Under the pieces are notes generated by a model. The model did not search any database and had not been told where the DNA came from. It worked only from the letters and a program-made list of their open reading frames with translations. 64,000 nt of DNA, taken from the NCBI GenBank assembly GCA_965119715.1, contig OZ221969.1, forward strand, positions 186,001 to 250,000, given 5' to 3'. Made by a program: the position numbers and the translations under genes. Shown piece by piece: positions 53,121 through 62,330 of the stretch (positions are counted from its first letter, which is position 1; each line of letters starts with the position of its first letter). Origin of the DNA: JASBYZ01 sp029983705 (lineage in GTDB: Bacteria; Actinomycetota; Coriobacteriia; Coriobacteriales; JAEZZM01).

Positions 53121-54371
53121 CTAGTCCACAATAAGACCGTCACGCTTAAGCGCACGATACATTATGAGTCGTTCGTCTATTACTTTAGAAATACGCTTAA
53201 TACCCTCTGTTAAATCTTCCTCAGACTCATAGCAAAAGGCTAGGCGCATAGAATTTGAAGTTTTATCCGGGTAGCACCCACTTCCTGGAACAAAGGTAAC
53301 TCCTCTATCAAGAGCTATAGGCAGGAGCTGATCGGTATTTATATAATCCGGTAGTGTAAGCCAGATAAAGAAACCGCCCTCAGGATGGGTGTAGCTTACC
53401 TCTTCAGGAAGATATTCCTCACACGACTGCAAGAGTGCATCTCTTCTACGCTTGTAGGTCTCTACATAGCTTGCAAGTGTTTCTTTCCAAGGAGTGAGTG
53501 TAAAGTACTTCTCGGCCAAAATTTGATTAAATGCAGATCCACATAAGTCAGCCCCCTGCTTGCAGAGGTTAATCTTTTGAAGAATTGCACGAGGTGCAAT
53601 TACCCATGCAACGCGAAGACCTGGTGCAAAGATTTTAGAAAAGGTTCCAAGATAGACCACATTTGGATCCATAGATCTTAAAGATGGTACAGGCTCGCCA
53701 TCAAAGCGCAGGCGAGAATAGGGGTCGTCTTCAAGAATTGTAATGTCATACTCATGACAAAGCTCAAGTAAACGCTTGCGTCTCTCGAGAGTCATGGTAA
53801 CTCCGCCTGGATTTTGAAAGGTTGGAATAGTGTAAAGAAACTTAGCGCCTCTATTTCCAAGCTCTTTAAGAAGCTCTTCTAAGAGGTCCATTCTCATGCC
53901 CTCATCATCAAAGGGAACCGCACGAACATTAGGTTGGTAGACAGAAAAAGCTTGGAGTGCTCCAAGATAGGTTGGAGCCTCTGTAATTATGGTATCACCT
54001 GGGTTGATAAATACCTTGCCCATAAGGTCAAGCGCCTGCTGAGAGCCTGAAGTAATAATGATATCTTCTGGCGCCAATCCGTTTACCCCAATGTCTTCCA
54101 TAAGCTCGATAATAATCTTTTTGGTCTGAACACGACCATCAGTTGAGCCATACTGGAGCGCTTCGTTTTTATTATCAAGCATGCTATCAAGAGCTGTTTT
54201 TAGTACTTCTTCAGGCATCACTCTAATATCAGGCATTCCTCCTGACAGAGAAATCATGTCAGCACGTGAGGCAGCGCCAAACAGGTCTCTTGTCGCACTT
54301 GACGGAATGTTAGCTACACGATCAGCATAGCATCCTTCCCAATGATCAAAGGTAATATGCGAATCACCCAT
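53121..54371 (-). CDS. PLP-dependent aminotransferase (class I, 2-aminoadipate type)
   Basis: 416 residues. The PLP lysine is in YLGTFSKIFAPGLRVAWV (about 245), with the Asp and Tyr of the cofactor site in ILEDDPYSRLRFDG (about 215) and GSQQALDLMGKVF (about 107). The C-terminus has the substrate arginine in MRLAFCYES. The group includes LysN-like and MocR-derived aminotransferases without the DNA-binding domain. The amino-acid substrate is not certain. Confidence 0.9.
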   Translation of the reverse strand: MGDSHITFDHWEGCYADRVANIPSSATRDLFGAASRADMISLSGGMPDIRVMPEEVLKTALDSMLDNKNEALQYGSTDGRVQTKKIIIELMEDIGVNGLAPEDIIITSGSQQALDLMGKVFINPGDTIITEAPTYLGALQAFSVYQPNVRAVPFDDEGMRMDLLEELLKELGNRGAKFLYTIPTFQNPGGVTMTLERRKRLLELCHEYDITILEDDPYSRLRFDGEPVPSLRSMDPNVVYLGTFSKIFAPGLRVAWVIAPRAILQKINLCKQGADLCGSAFNQILAEKYFTLTPWKETLASYVETYKRRRDALLQSCEEYLPEEVSYTHPEGGFFIWLTLPDYINTDQLLPIALDRGVTFVPGSGCYPDKTSNSMRLAFCYESEEDLTEGIKRISKVIDERLIMYRALKRDGLIVD

Positions 54372-54416
54372 TACTCAAACCTACCTAACTATTTACTTGT
54401 GAGTGAATAAAACTGA

Positions 54417-54905
54417 TTAGCGACGAGCTGGTACGTGGTCTATTCTATCGATTAAATCACTTAGACCACGAGTAGTCGCCTCGACATTAGGGGTAGCGCC
54501 TTTACCACCAGAAAAAGCCCAGTTCATAAGCCAGATTGCTGATGATAGAGCTGCCATGGTAAGGGTGTCATCTTCACAGTTAAGGCTTGTTTCAAAAGAC
54601 CTGCCGCTTGGGTCTTCATCACTTTTTTTGGTAATACCAAAAGCTTTTGAAACGCGCGCAGTTCTTGCTAAAAGCTCAATTGTTACATGCTCTAGCAGGT
54701 GGGCTGTTTCTGTGTGACCCATGCAGTCTTGAAAGCTCTCGCCGTTTTCATTTACGCACACATGATCTGCTATTTCTGGAATGAGTTGATATACACGGTT
54801 TGTCGACTCAATATCATCTGAGGTATAAAGTGGGTATTTTTCTTCAACTTCTACTAAATAGCTTAAGGTTTTTGGTCCTACCACCACTTTTTTAAGATCA
54901 AACAT
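54417..54905 (-). CDS. Hypothetical protein with an HLLEH motif
   Basis: 162 residues. The most striking segment is GHTETAHLLEHVTIELLAR (about 64-82). It resembles both the N-terminal domain of cyanophycin synthetases and the HxxEH zinc motif of M16 peptidases, but the rest matches neither family clearly. A Gly-rich loop SGGKGATPN follows (about 135). I leave the function open. It is 45 bp upstream of the aminotransferase gene on the same strand. Confidence 0.5.
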   Translation of the reverse strand: MFDLKKVVVGPKTLSYLVEVEEKYPLYTSDDIESTNRVYQLIPEIADHVCVNENGESFQDCMGHTETAHLLEHVTIELLARTARVSKAFGITKKSDEDPSGRSFETSLNCEDDTLTMAALSSAIWLMNWAFSGGKGATPNVEATTRGLSDLIDRIDHVPARR

Positions 54906-54992
54906 GGGTGTATTTTCCTCTCTAAGCAGCTGTGCTTTGAACTTATACCTATGATACTAAATAGTGAAACGCTTTGTTGGGTGAGAGTGGCT

Positions 54993-55035
54993 AAAAAAAC
55001 AAGAACGCCTCTAAGTCTTTATACTTAGAGGCGTT
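54993..55035 (-). terminator. Intrinsic terminator of the RlpA-like gene
   Basis: AACGCCTCTAAGT and ACTTAGAGGCGTT, a perfect 13-bp stem, followed on the minus strand by a T7 run. Confidence 0.9.
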
Positions 55036-55067
55036 GCAAGTGGATCTAAATTATGTTGTTAGTACTA

Positions 55068-55952
55068 CTAATCAACAATTCTCATATTCATTTTAACTAC
55101 ACCATCGTTAATACCAAGTGCGTTTTGTACACCAGGTGCAAGGTCAATTTGGCGACCCTTAACGTATGGTCCACGGTCACCTACAGTAGCCTGAGCAACT
55201 TTGCCGTTATACTCAATTTCTACCTTGGTGCCAAAAGGTAAGGTTTTGTGAGCAATAATCATATCATCACTTTGTAAAATCTTACCAGTAGCGGTCTTGT
55301 TACCAACACCGTAATACATTGATGCAGTAACAGTGCTCCAATCTGAAGCGTTGCTGTTCTTTGGCTCAGCCTTGCTCTCACGAGCTTGTTGCACAGCCTG
55401 AGCTACAGCCTTTTCTGCTTTAAGTTCTTTTTGTTTAGCTTCTTCTTGAGCTTTTTTATCTGCAGCTGCTTTTGCTTTAGCTGCAGCCTCATCTTGAGCC
55501 TTTTTCTCAGCTTCAGCCTTTTGCTTTGCCTCAGCTACCTTTGCCTCTTGGGCTTTCTTATCTGCTGCTGCCTTTGTTTCTTGCTCAGCTGCTGCTTTTT
55601 TATCTTGAGATTTTGCATCAGCTTTAACAGCTGGAGTTTGCTCGCTCTCTAGTTTATTGTTCTCATCAAGCTCAATTGAGTCTTTTTGAGCTGGCTCAAC
55701 AATTTGATCTAAGTTCTCATCTGAAATAGCTTCGTAGCTATTAAGCTGATCTTCTATGTGTGCTTGTTTTTGACCTACACCTACCACATCTTTAGGTTGA
55801 GAGTTTTGGTTAGTACCTAAAGCCTGAGGCACGGTAAGTAGGGCAACTGCAAGAGCAAACAAGATGCCGAGTGCTACAACTGCTGCAGCAATCTTCTTGT
55901 TCTCCTTAATTTGTTCTAACAAACTGTCCTCCAATAATCGACTACATTTCAT
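55068..55952 (-). CDS. RlpA-like double-psi barrel cell-wall protein
   Basis: 294 residues. One membrane helix (about 20-42) anchors the protein. A Lys/Ala/Glu coiled-coil linker (about 95-190) spans the wall. The C-terminus (about 205-294) is a double-psi beta barrel with TASMYYGVGNKTATGK, HKTLPFGTKVEIEYNG and VGDRGPYVKGRQIDLAPG, as in RlpA and 3D proteins, with the catalytic-type Asp of the DRGP motif. It probably binds or cleaves peptidoglycan. A leader of about 300 nt precedes it, which suggests control at RNA level. Confidence 0.88.
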   Translation of the reverse strand: MKCSRLLEDSLLEQIKENKKIAAAVVALGILFALAVALLTVPQALGTNQNSQPKDVVGVGQKQAHIEDQLNSYEAISDENLDQIVEPAQKDSIELDENNKLESEQTPAVKADAKSQDKKAAAEQETKAAADKKAQEAKVAEAKQKAEAEKKAQDEAAAKAKAAADKKAQEEAKQKELKAEKAVAQAVQQARESKAEPKNSNASDWSTVTASMYYGVGNKTATGKILQSDDMIIAHKTLPFGTKVEIEYNGKVAQATVGDRGPYVKGRQIDLAPGVQNALGINDGVVKMNMRIVD

Positions 55953-56253
55953 GTGGCCTTAATTTAACGCGCAAAATACTAGAGACAAATCAAGACAGAT
56001 ATTGCATTTATGGTGTGATTAGTCTTTGAACTTAGGCCTAGAGTATTGAGAATGCGCCGGCCACGGCCAAAAGATTATGCTCTTTGGCGGATCATAAGCA
56101 AGTTAGCTTATTAAAGGCGGTGCCTAGTTAGAGTAGCACCAGTAAAAGTTAAAATCATTTCTTAAACTGACCATAAGCGTAGTAGCAAACTATAGAGATC
56201 CAATTGAGCGCGTCAGTTTCTCTCGCTCAAACTATAGCCGTTCTTTTTGTGCA
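55953..56253 (-). ncRNA. Long structured leader of the RlpA-like gene (possible riboswitch)
   Basis: About 300 nt separate the predicted transcription start from the ATG. The RNA can form consecutive helices: GGTGC/GCACC, ATAAGC-TAACTT-GCTTAT, CCAAAGA/TCTTTTGG and GGCC-GT-GGCC, and TGAGCG/CGCTCA near the 5' end. CTATAGTTTG occurs twice (plus strand 56186 and 56228). Cyclic di-AMP riboswitches often precede RlpA-type genes in actinobacteria, but I could not match their consensus. Confidence 0.45.
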
Positions 56254-56259
56254 TAGAAG

Positions 56260-56268
56260 ATTATAGCA
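56260..56268 (-). promoter_or_regulatory. Extended -10 promoter of the RlpA-like gene
   Basis: TGCTATAAT on the minus strand is an extended -10 element. No good -35 hexamer lies at the right distance. The rest of 56269-56470 holds no gene that I can support. Confidence 0.5.
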
Positions 56269-56470
56269 GTAATTGAAAACTTTACTACTTTTACCGTAAA
56301 CGGCAGATTTACGCACATAGCACTTTCATCTTATATACATTTTTATCAATATATATGCAGGTCAGAGCCTTGAAGCTGTGAACTAAAATGTGATCTGTGC
56401 CCCATAATTTTGTGGATTTTTCCTCACATTTATCTAATTATTTTTGATTAGATTGAGCTTACTTTAAGCC

Positions 56471-57823
56471 TTAAGACTCTGAATCTTGAGCCTCTTGCCC
56501 TTCATCATCTTCCTGCTTTGAGCCCGGTGCCTCATAGCTTTCAGGCGCTTTTGCACGAACAAGAGCAATTCTTCTACCACGCATAGATTGAATCTTAAAA
56601 TCCCAATCAGCAATATGGAAGACATCGCCAATATGTGGAAGTGAGTCATTAATATCTAAGAGCCAGCCTGCAAGCGTCTCATATTCTTCTGTATCCTCAA
56701 TTGGGAAACCAAGCTCAATTGCATCATCAATTGGGAAACGACCATCAATAAGCCACTCACGCTCTCCCATTTGGGTAAGGTACTTGTTGTCCGGATCAAA
56801 CTCGTCTTCAATTTCACCAACAATTTCTTCAACGATATCTTCAATGGTGATAACACCTGCGGTGCCGCCATATTCATCTACTACAATTACAATCTGCTGG
56901 TGTGCAGTTTGCATTTCTGAGAGAAGTGGCAAGATATCTTTAGTATCTGGAACAAAGACAGAGTCCCTCATAAAATCAGTCACATTAACAGAGCCATTGC
57001 CCTCAATAACCGGACCAATTAAATCTTTAATGTGAGCTACACCCACAATGCGGTCATAGTCTTCATGGTATACCGGTATACGAGAAAAGCCGGTCTGTCT
57101 CATAACGTCCATTACCTCATCAAGGCTGAGCTCATCAGATACCATCGTCATATCAACACGTGGTACCATGACCTCTCGAGCAATGGTATCTCCAAGCTCA
57201 AAGATTTCATGAATCATACGCTTTTCTTCATCAAGCAAGGTATCTTGCTCGTTAAGCATGTATCTAATCTCGTCTTCAGAGACTTCGTTTCTGTCTTCAG
57301 TATTATCAATGCGTAAAACTTTAGCAACAAGACCAGTGGATGCCGATAAGAGCGCTACAAGTGGAGCGGTAATTTTTTGAAAGGTTCCTACCGGTCCTGC
57401 AACATTGCGAGAAACTTTTTCTGGATTTGAGAGAGCTATCATCTTTGGCACAAGTTCACCAAAGACCAGCGTAAAGTAGGAAACAATTAAGGTAATTACA
57501 ATAACTGAAAGCGCTGGAGCAATAACATTGAGTGCATAAATATCAAATGATTGTAAGAGATTTGTAAGAGGTTCAGAAAGCGTGGCGGTTGCGGCTGCGG
57601 ACGCACCAAAACCAATCAAGGTGATTGCTACTTGAATAGTTGAGAGCAGCCTGTTTTCATCAGATTGCAGCTTAAGCGCCGCTCGAGCTTTCTCGTCGCC
57701 CTCGTCTTCCATTTGTTCTAACCTGGCACGCTTGGCATTAACGAGGGCCATCTCTGACATAGAAAAATATCCATTTGCCAGAATCAAAACAGCGGTCAGG
57801 AAAATACTAAATGCAATTTCCAT
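56471..57823 (-). CDS. CNNM/CorC-HlyC family transporter-like protein
   Basis: 450 residues. The CNNM membrane domain (DUF21, about 1-190, with ANGYFSMSEMALVNAKRARLE) is followed by two CBS domains (about 210-335; MVPRVDMTMVSDELSLDEVMDVM split by helices, and VVDEYGGTAGVITIEDIVEEIVGEIEDEF) and a CorC_HlyC domain (about 350-430). The family takes part in magnesium or cobalt efflux and is only historically named hemolysin. It is the second Mg-related locus in the window. Confidence 0.93.
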   Translation of the reverse strand: MEIAFSIFLTAVLILANGYFSMSEMALVNAKRARLEQMEDEGDEKARAALKLQSDENRLLSTIQVAITLIGFGASAAATATLSEPLTNLLQSFDIYALNVIAPALSVIVITLIVSYFTLVFGELVPKMIALSNPEKVSRNVAGPVGTFQKITAPLVALLSASTGLVAKVLRIDNTEDRNEVSEDEIRYMLNEQDTLLDEEKRMIHEIFELGDTIAREVMVPRVDMTMVSDELSLDEVMDVMRQTGFSRIPVYHEDYDRIVGVAHIKDLIGPVIEGNGSVNVTDFMRDSVFVPDTKDILPLLSEMQTAHQQIVIVVDEYGGTAGVITIEDIVEEIVGEIEDEFDPDNKYLTQMGEREWLIDGRFPIDDAIELGFPIEDTEEYETLAGWLLDINDSLPHIGDVFHIADWDFKIQSMRGRRIALVRAKAPESYEAPGSKQEDDEGQEAQDSES

Positions 57824-57970
57824 CTAGAAATTATCAACTACCTTAAATAAACGTATAAATCTTATGCTAGTTAGTATATAGGTAATTTACCATTAACTAA
57901 GGCGCGTTTTATTTATTTTCAAGCTTTAAATACATTTCTCCAGTTGACTGACTATCTATACCTATATTAA

Positions 57971-58657
57971 CTAATAAACAAAGAGCAAAATTGAGAAAAA
58001 CTGAAATATAGATCCTGCAAGCACAAATAAATGCCACACAGAATGCATATATGGAACCTTCTTAAGTAAATAGAAAATAGTGCCAATACTATACGCAAGT
58101 CCACCAACTATAAGTAAGATTAAACCTCCAGTAGGAAGTGCACTTACAAGTTCAGGAAGCTTAAATACAACAAGCCAGCCCATTATAAGATAGATAACTA
58201 CAGAAACCCACTTAGGTTTTTCTCGCCAAAAGACTTCAAGGAATATTCCGGCAAAAGCTATTATCCATACAGCTGCAAAGATATATATTCCGCCATGCTC
58301 TTGTAAGGTTATAAGCGCAAAAGGAGTGTAGGTTCCTGCTATTAAGAAATAGATGCATACATGGTCAAACACCCTAAATACAGCCTTAGCCTTAGGGTGT
58401 TGAATTGCATGATATAAGGTGGATGCAGTGTATTCCAATAGCATTGATATGCTGTATACAAGCGCTGCTAATAGATATACTCCTGGCTTTCCTATAGAAA
58501 AAACAACTAAGAGCACAAGAGCTGCTATTGAAAGTAAAGCGCCAATACCGTGGCTTACTGAATTAAAAATCTCTTCGCCAATGGTATAACGCTTAACTAC
58601 TTTAGCTACTTGCTCTTTTAGATTGTTTTTAGTAGGCACTTGTACCTGGCTAGGCAA
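57971..58657 (-). CDS. Hemolysin III/PAQR family membrane protein
   Basis: 228 residues from a TTG that overlaps the preceding gene by 8 bp; a GTG slightly downstream is the alternative. Seven membrane helices carry the PAQR residues: EEIFNSVSHGIGALLS, ASTLYHAIQHPKAK, FDHVCIYFLIAGTYTPF and the final HSVWHLFVLAGSIFQF with the paired His. Ser, Asp and His of these motifs bind zinc in the hydrolase-like superfamily. The physiological role is uncertain. Confidence 0.92.
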   Translation of the reverse strand: MPSQVQVPTKNNLKEQVAKVVKRYTIGEEIFNSVSHGIGALLSIAALVLLVVFSIGKPGVYLLAALVYSISMLLEYTASTLYHAIQHPKAKAVFRVFDHVCIYFLIAGTYTPFALITLQEHGGIYIFAAVWIIAFAGIFLEVFWREKPKWVSVVIYLIMGWLVVFKLPELVSALPTGGLILLIVGGLAYSIGTIFYLLKKVPYMHSVWHLFVLAGSIFQFFSILLFVY

Positions 58658-58856
58658 GCTTAAAGCCTTCGTCCTCGATAGCTTTTTTCATGTCATCTAA
58701 GCTTACTTTGCTCTCGTCATACTCGACCTCAGCAAGTCCGCTTTCGTGATTAGCCTCTGCCTTGCTTACACCCTCAAGATCCTCAAGTGCAACTTGAATG
58801 CGCATTTCACATGCATGGCAGTGCATACCGTCTATGTTAATTTGTGTTTGTGCCAT
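58650..58856 (-). CDS. Heavy-metal-associated domain protein (CopZ-like)
   Basis: 68 residues with GGAGTG upstream. GMHCHACEMRIQ carries the Cys-x-x-Cys metal site of the HMA fold; beta strand and helix order is normal (about 1-66). Copper is the usual ligand. The extra His between the cysteines is uncommon. It overlaps the hemolysin III gene and no copper ATPase is near, so its partner is elsewhere. Confidence 0.9.
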   Translation of the reverse strand: MAQTQINIDGMHCHACEMRIQVALEDLEGVSKAEANHESGLAEVEYDESKVSLDDMKKAIEDEGFKLA

Positions 58857-58921
58857 CTATTATCACTCCAAGTTTGATAGTTTTTACTTGTAAGACCCAT
58901 TATGTCCTATCTCAAGCAAAT

Positions 58922-60955
58922 TTATGCCTCGTCAAACTTTTCTTTTTCTTCTTCACTAATCGTCTCAAGTTTAAGCTCTTCTTCTGTGTTTAAGAGATTT
59001 TGTTTATTAAGCTCTCTTAAAGCCTCATCAGTATTGTCGTAGCGTGGACGTACCCATTCAAAAATCTCTAGAGCCTGTTCAAGTCGTGCATCCCGTGTAT
59101 ATAAAAGCGCATCAGACGTTGCACCGGCTGCAGTTGTAAGCCGTACGCTTGCAAGATCTAAGCGTTTTTGGAATGGATTTTGAGTATATGAAACTTCTTG
59201 AATTTTATTTCTATTAAGCGCTGTATATATCTTAGTAAGTCCACCGGTAACACTTGCATAATGCTCGCCTTTAAACCCAAGGCGAGCATGTTTGTAATTT
59301 AAAATTGCACTAATAATCTCGCCAATTGCAGCAAGTACATAAATAGCAATAATTATTGGCGTAATGTATCTGCTTACTTCCTCTGGAATATACTTTGAAA
59401 AATAGAAATATATTGCAAATGGAATCAAACTCAAGAGAAACATGTAAATTTTTCTTAAAATGCCGCGTCTTAAAGCTGCACTAGGGAGCTTTTCTAACTC
59501 TTCTTCAAATGGAATCTCAGCAAACTCAGGTAGTGCCTCACGTAAAAAGTTAGTAACTTCACTTTCTTTAATAAATGGGTGAATTAAAGAAGAATTTACC
59601 ATTCCGTTTTCGTTAGCATCGTCTGCTGTTTCACTAGCTAAGCCCTGTGAAACTGTAACCACAGATACCTGCGTGTAGCCAATGCGTCTTCTTATAAAGC
59701 CTTGCTTCATGCGCACCGCTTGAACTCTATTAAGAGCAATAGTTTTGCTCTTTCTTGCAAGAAGGCCTCTTTGCACCTCAAAGTAATTAGACTTTCTAGT
59801 AACGCTAAAGCCTCCGTACATAAGCACATTAATCACAGTTGAGATAATCCAAAACAGCACGATTGAACCCAAGAGCGCAATAATAATGTGCGGGAGGAAG
59901 GATATTACAATATCTAAAACATTGGGGTTTTCTAAAAAGGTTTCAAGTTCAAGAATCTGCTTATCAAAAAAGTCATCTAAAAATGAAGAAAATTGACCAA
60001 AGAGGTTGAGTCCAAAGACTAAAATACCGGCGATAATACCAAGTGCTGAGGCCTCAGATAAGGCAGTAAGCAAAAGCTCTTTGTTAGTAAGTTTATGCTC
60101 ATAGAGTACCGGCTCATTATAGTCAAGGCTCTCCCCTGCAAAAACTCCGTCAATTTTTCCAAGCTTACTTACGGTATCAGAGATACTTGAATCTTTTGCA
60201 TCAGCCTTTTGCGCAAGAGCTGCAGCAATGGTTGGATCTGCCTCAGCCATCTGAGCTATTTCATCAGCCTCAGATGCGCCCTGACCTCCCTCATCGCCCT
60301 GTAGTGCATGAACTTTTCTCTTAAAAAGCTCGTGCTTTAAAACTTCTGCATCAGATTTTTTAAGATAAGAAACCTTAGCAACGCTATTTGTATTACTTGC
60401 AGTTTCAAGGGTAACTTTAGCAAGTCCCAAGATTCTATCTATAACCGCTTGTTCAGTATTTACCGCATGAATTCTCTCGTAAGGAATCTGTTTGTCGCTC
60501 TTAAAGATAATGCCCTCTCTAAGTCTTAGGCCACTATCAGTAAGCTCAAAGGTATTAAATTTGTACGAAGCAAAGGTAAATACAAGCGTAAGTACAAAAA
60601 AGAAGGCAAGTGGTACAAGCGCAAAAAGCCCAATAGGATTTGTAAAAAACAAAATTATGAACACGATTGCCGTGGAAGCTGCACCCTGAAGTGAACCTGC
60701 TATCAGTGAAAGCGGGTGCGCCTGGTGCTGGCCAGGTGATATTACCCCATCTTTACTTGCACTTGTTTGCAGAGCAAAAAAGTTATCTCGTTCTTCTTGG
60801 CTAATATGCTTATTTATAAAGTCCTGGCTAGGGTTTGATTGAGGTACCTCAGAAGGACTTGAGTTATACTCCTGCTGCCCAACTAAATTGCCCTTATCGT
60901 CATAAAAATTTACCTGATAGGACTTATTTTGTGGCTCTTGTTGTTGCTCAGACAT
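58922..60955 (-). CDS. Membrane protein with bacterial PH domains (YdbT-like)
   Basis: 677 residues, longer than usual for YdbT (about 500). A soluble N-terminal extension of about 90 residues precedes paired membrane helices at about 95-140, 290-370 and 500-560. Each pair is followed by a bPH2 domain: FELTDSGLRLREGIIFKSDKQIPYERIHAVN, FSVTRKSNYFEVQRGLLARKSKTIALNRVQAV and ASVTGGLTKIYTALNRNKIQEVSY (each listed across two strands). The role is unknown, though homologues affect resistance to antimicrobial peptides. The partner gene lies 3 bp upstream. Confidence 0.88.
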   Translation of the reverse strand: MSEQQQEPQNKSYQVNFYDDKGNLVGQQEYNSSPSEVPQSNPSQDFINKHISQEERDNFFALQTSASKDGVISPGQHQAHPLSLIAGSLQGAASTAIVFIILFFTNPIGLFALVPLAFFFVLTLVFTFASYKFNTFELTDSGLRLREGIIFKSDKQIPYERIHAVNTEQAVIDRILGLAKVTLETASNTNSVAKVSYLKKSDAEVLKHELFKRKVHALQGDEGGQGASEADEIAQMAEADPTIAAALAQKADAKDSSISDTVSKLGKIDGVFAGESLDYNEPVLYEHKLTNKELLLTALSEASALGIIAGILVFGLNLFGQFSSFLDDFFDKQILELETFLENPNVLDIVISFLPHIIIALLGSIVLFWIISTVINVLMYGGFSVTRKSNYFEVQRGLLARKSKTIALNRVQAVRMKQGFIRRRIGYTQVSVVTVSQGLASETADDANENGMVNSSLIHPFIKESEVTNFLREALPEFAEIPFEEELEKLPSAALRRGILRKIYMFLLSLIPFAIYFYFSKYIPEEVSRYITPIIIAIYVLAAIGEIISAILNYKHARLGFKGEHYASVTGGLTKIYTALNRNKIQEVSYTQNPFQKRLDLASVRLTTAAGATSDALLYTRDARLEQALEIFEWVRPRYDNTDEALRELNKQNLLNTEEELKLETISEEEKEKFDEA

Positions 60956-60958
60956 CTC

Positions 60959-61444
60959 TTACACATCCTCTTGAGCAATACGAGCAAGCACCGCAACGCG
61001 GTCACGGAGCTGATCTGCAGTTTCTCTATCAAGGCCTGGGATGGTATAGGAGCTTCCTGCTGTAAAAATTTCAACTTCTGAAAGGCCAAAGTTTCTCATA
61101 ATTGGGCCCTGATTAGTTTCAACATTTTGAACACGCACCAAAGGAATGACGGTTCTAGTTCTCCAAAAAATTCCTCGTAAGATGTCTATCTCAGTAGTAT
61201 TTACCTCATACTTCCATCTACTGTATCTCAGCTTAGGTAAGATAAAAAGCTCAAGCACCAAATATAAAATAAGCAGTGCAAGTGCAATGAGGGCTATAAG
61301 TACTGGGTTTAGCTCAAGAGCAAAAACTAAGACCGCCCATCCTATGGCTAAAAAGATAAAGAGTACAACTGCGCTAATAATCGCACTGATACGCCATACC
61401 TTTATAATTTTTGAATCCAAACTCTGGGAAGGAAGTGCACGCAT
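60959..61444 (-). CDS. Membrane protein with bacterial PH domain (YdbS-like)
   Basis: About 161 residues from the ATG at 61444, which has GAAGG upstream; the frame is open to 61495. Two membrane helices (about 18-70) are followed by one bPH2 domain with YEVNTTEIDILRGIFWRTRTVIPLVRVQNVE. YdbS and YdbT are always paired and probably form one complex; the two genes here are 3 bp apart. Confidence 0.88.
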   Translation of the reverse strand: MRALPSQSLDSKIIKVWRISAIISAVVLFIFLAIGWAVLVFALELNPVLIALIALALLILYLVLELFILPKLRYSRWKYEVNTTEIDILRGIFWRTRTVIPLVRVQNVETNQGPIMRNFGLSEVEIFTAGSSYTIPGLDRETADQLRDRVAVLARIAQEDV

Positions 61445-61625
61445 GGCCTTCAACCTTTCATAATGATTTTGCCTACTTTGTATCAAGCTTATCAAAGCTC
61501 ATTAACATTTGCGTTTCAATTATGTAACAATTTGTATAGACGTTTATATTTACCGCTTAAGAGATATATAACATACAAGCTAGCTGCAAAAACAGGCTTA
61601 AATCTTCAAATTAGAAAGTTATGCT

Positions 61626-62327
61626 ATGCCACTTGTTCAATTTAAAGATGTCATAAAAACCTATCAAATGGGAGAGACAGAAATTAACGCTGTAAACGGT
61701 GTTAATTTTGAGATTGAAGCAGGCGAATTTGTTATCGTCGTAGGTCCATCTGGTGCCGGTAAAACTACTGTCTTAAATCTCCTTGGAGGTATGGATAGTG
61801 CAACAAGTGGTCAAATCCTGGTAAACGATGAAGATATAGTTCAATACTCTGAAAAAGAGCTCACCTACTATAGAAGAGATAGCGTGGGCTTTGTTTTTCA
61901 GTTTTATAACCTAGTGCAAAATCTTACTGCGCTTGAAAATATAGAGCTTGCATCTCAGATTTGTAAAGACCCACTTGACCCTAAAGAAACGCTTGAAAGA
62001 GTGGGGCTTGGACACAGGCTTGATAACTTCCCTTCTCAGCTATCCGGAGGTGAGCAACAGCGTGTAGCAATTGCTCGCGCAATAGCAAAAAACCCTTCCC
62101 TTCTTTTAGCAGATGAGCCTACAGGAGCTCTTGATTATAAAACAGGTAAAGAAATCTTAAAACTCTTGCAAGACGTATGTAAAAACTTTGGTAAAACGGT
62201 TGTAGTCATTACTCACAATAACGCCTTTATTCCTATTGCAGACAGAGTAATCAAAATACACAACGGCAAAGTTTCTGAAATGTTTACAAATGAACATCCT
62301 CAAAGTGCAGAAGAGGTTGAGTGGTAG
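61626..62327 (+). CDS. ABC transporter ATP-binding protein (MacB/LolD type)
   Basis: 233 residues. Walker A GPSGAGKTTVLN (about 40), Q-loop FVFQFYNLVQNLTALEN, signature LSGGEQQRVAIARA (about 138), Walker B LLLADEPTGALD (about 158) and the switch His in VVITHNN are all present. Together with the permease that begins 3 bp downstream it forms an FtsX/MacB-type transporter, typically for peptides, lipids or signals at the envelope. Confidence 0.95.
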   Translation: MPLVQFKDVIKTYQMGETEINAVNGVNFEIEAGEFVIVVGPSGAGKTTVLNLLGGMDSATSGQILVNDEDIVQYSEKELTYYRRDSVGFVFQFYNLVQNLTALENIELASQICKDPLDPKETLERVGLGHRLDNFPSQLSGGEQQRVAIARAIAKNPSLLLADEPTGALDYKTGKEILKLLQDVCKNFGKTVVVITHNNAFIPIADRVIKIHNGKVSEMFTNEHPQSAEEVEW

Positions 62328-62330
62328 ACT

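Noticed and set aside
55386..55652. Cys/Phe/Leu-rich 88-codon frame
   Set aside because: It is the antisense of the Ala/Lys coiled coil of the RlpA-like gene.
55953..56253. Confident cyclic di-AMP riboswitch call
   Set aside because: Gene context fits, but I could not find the conserved motifs of the class.
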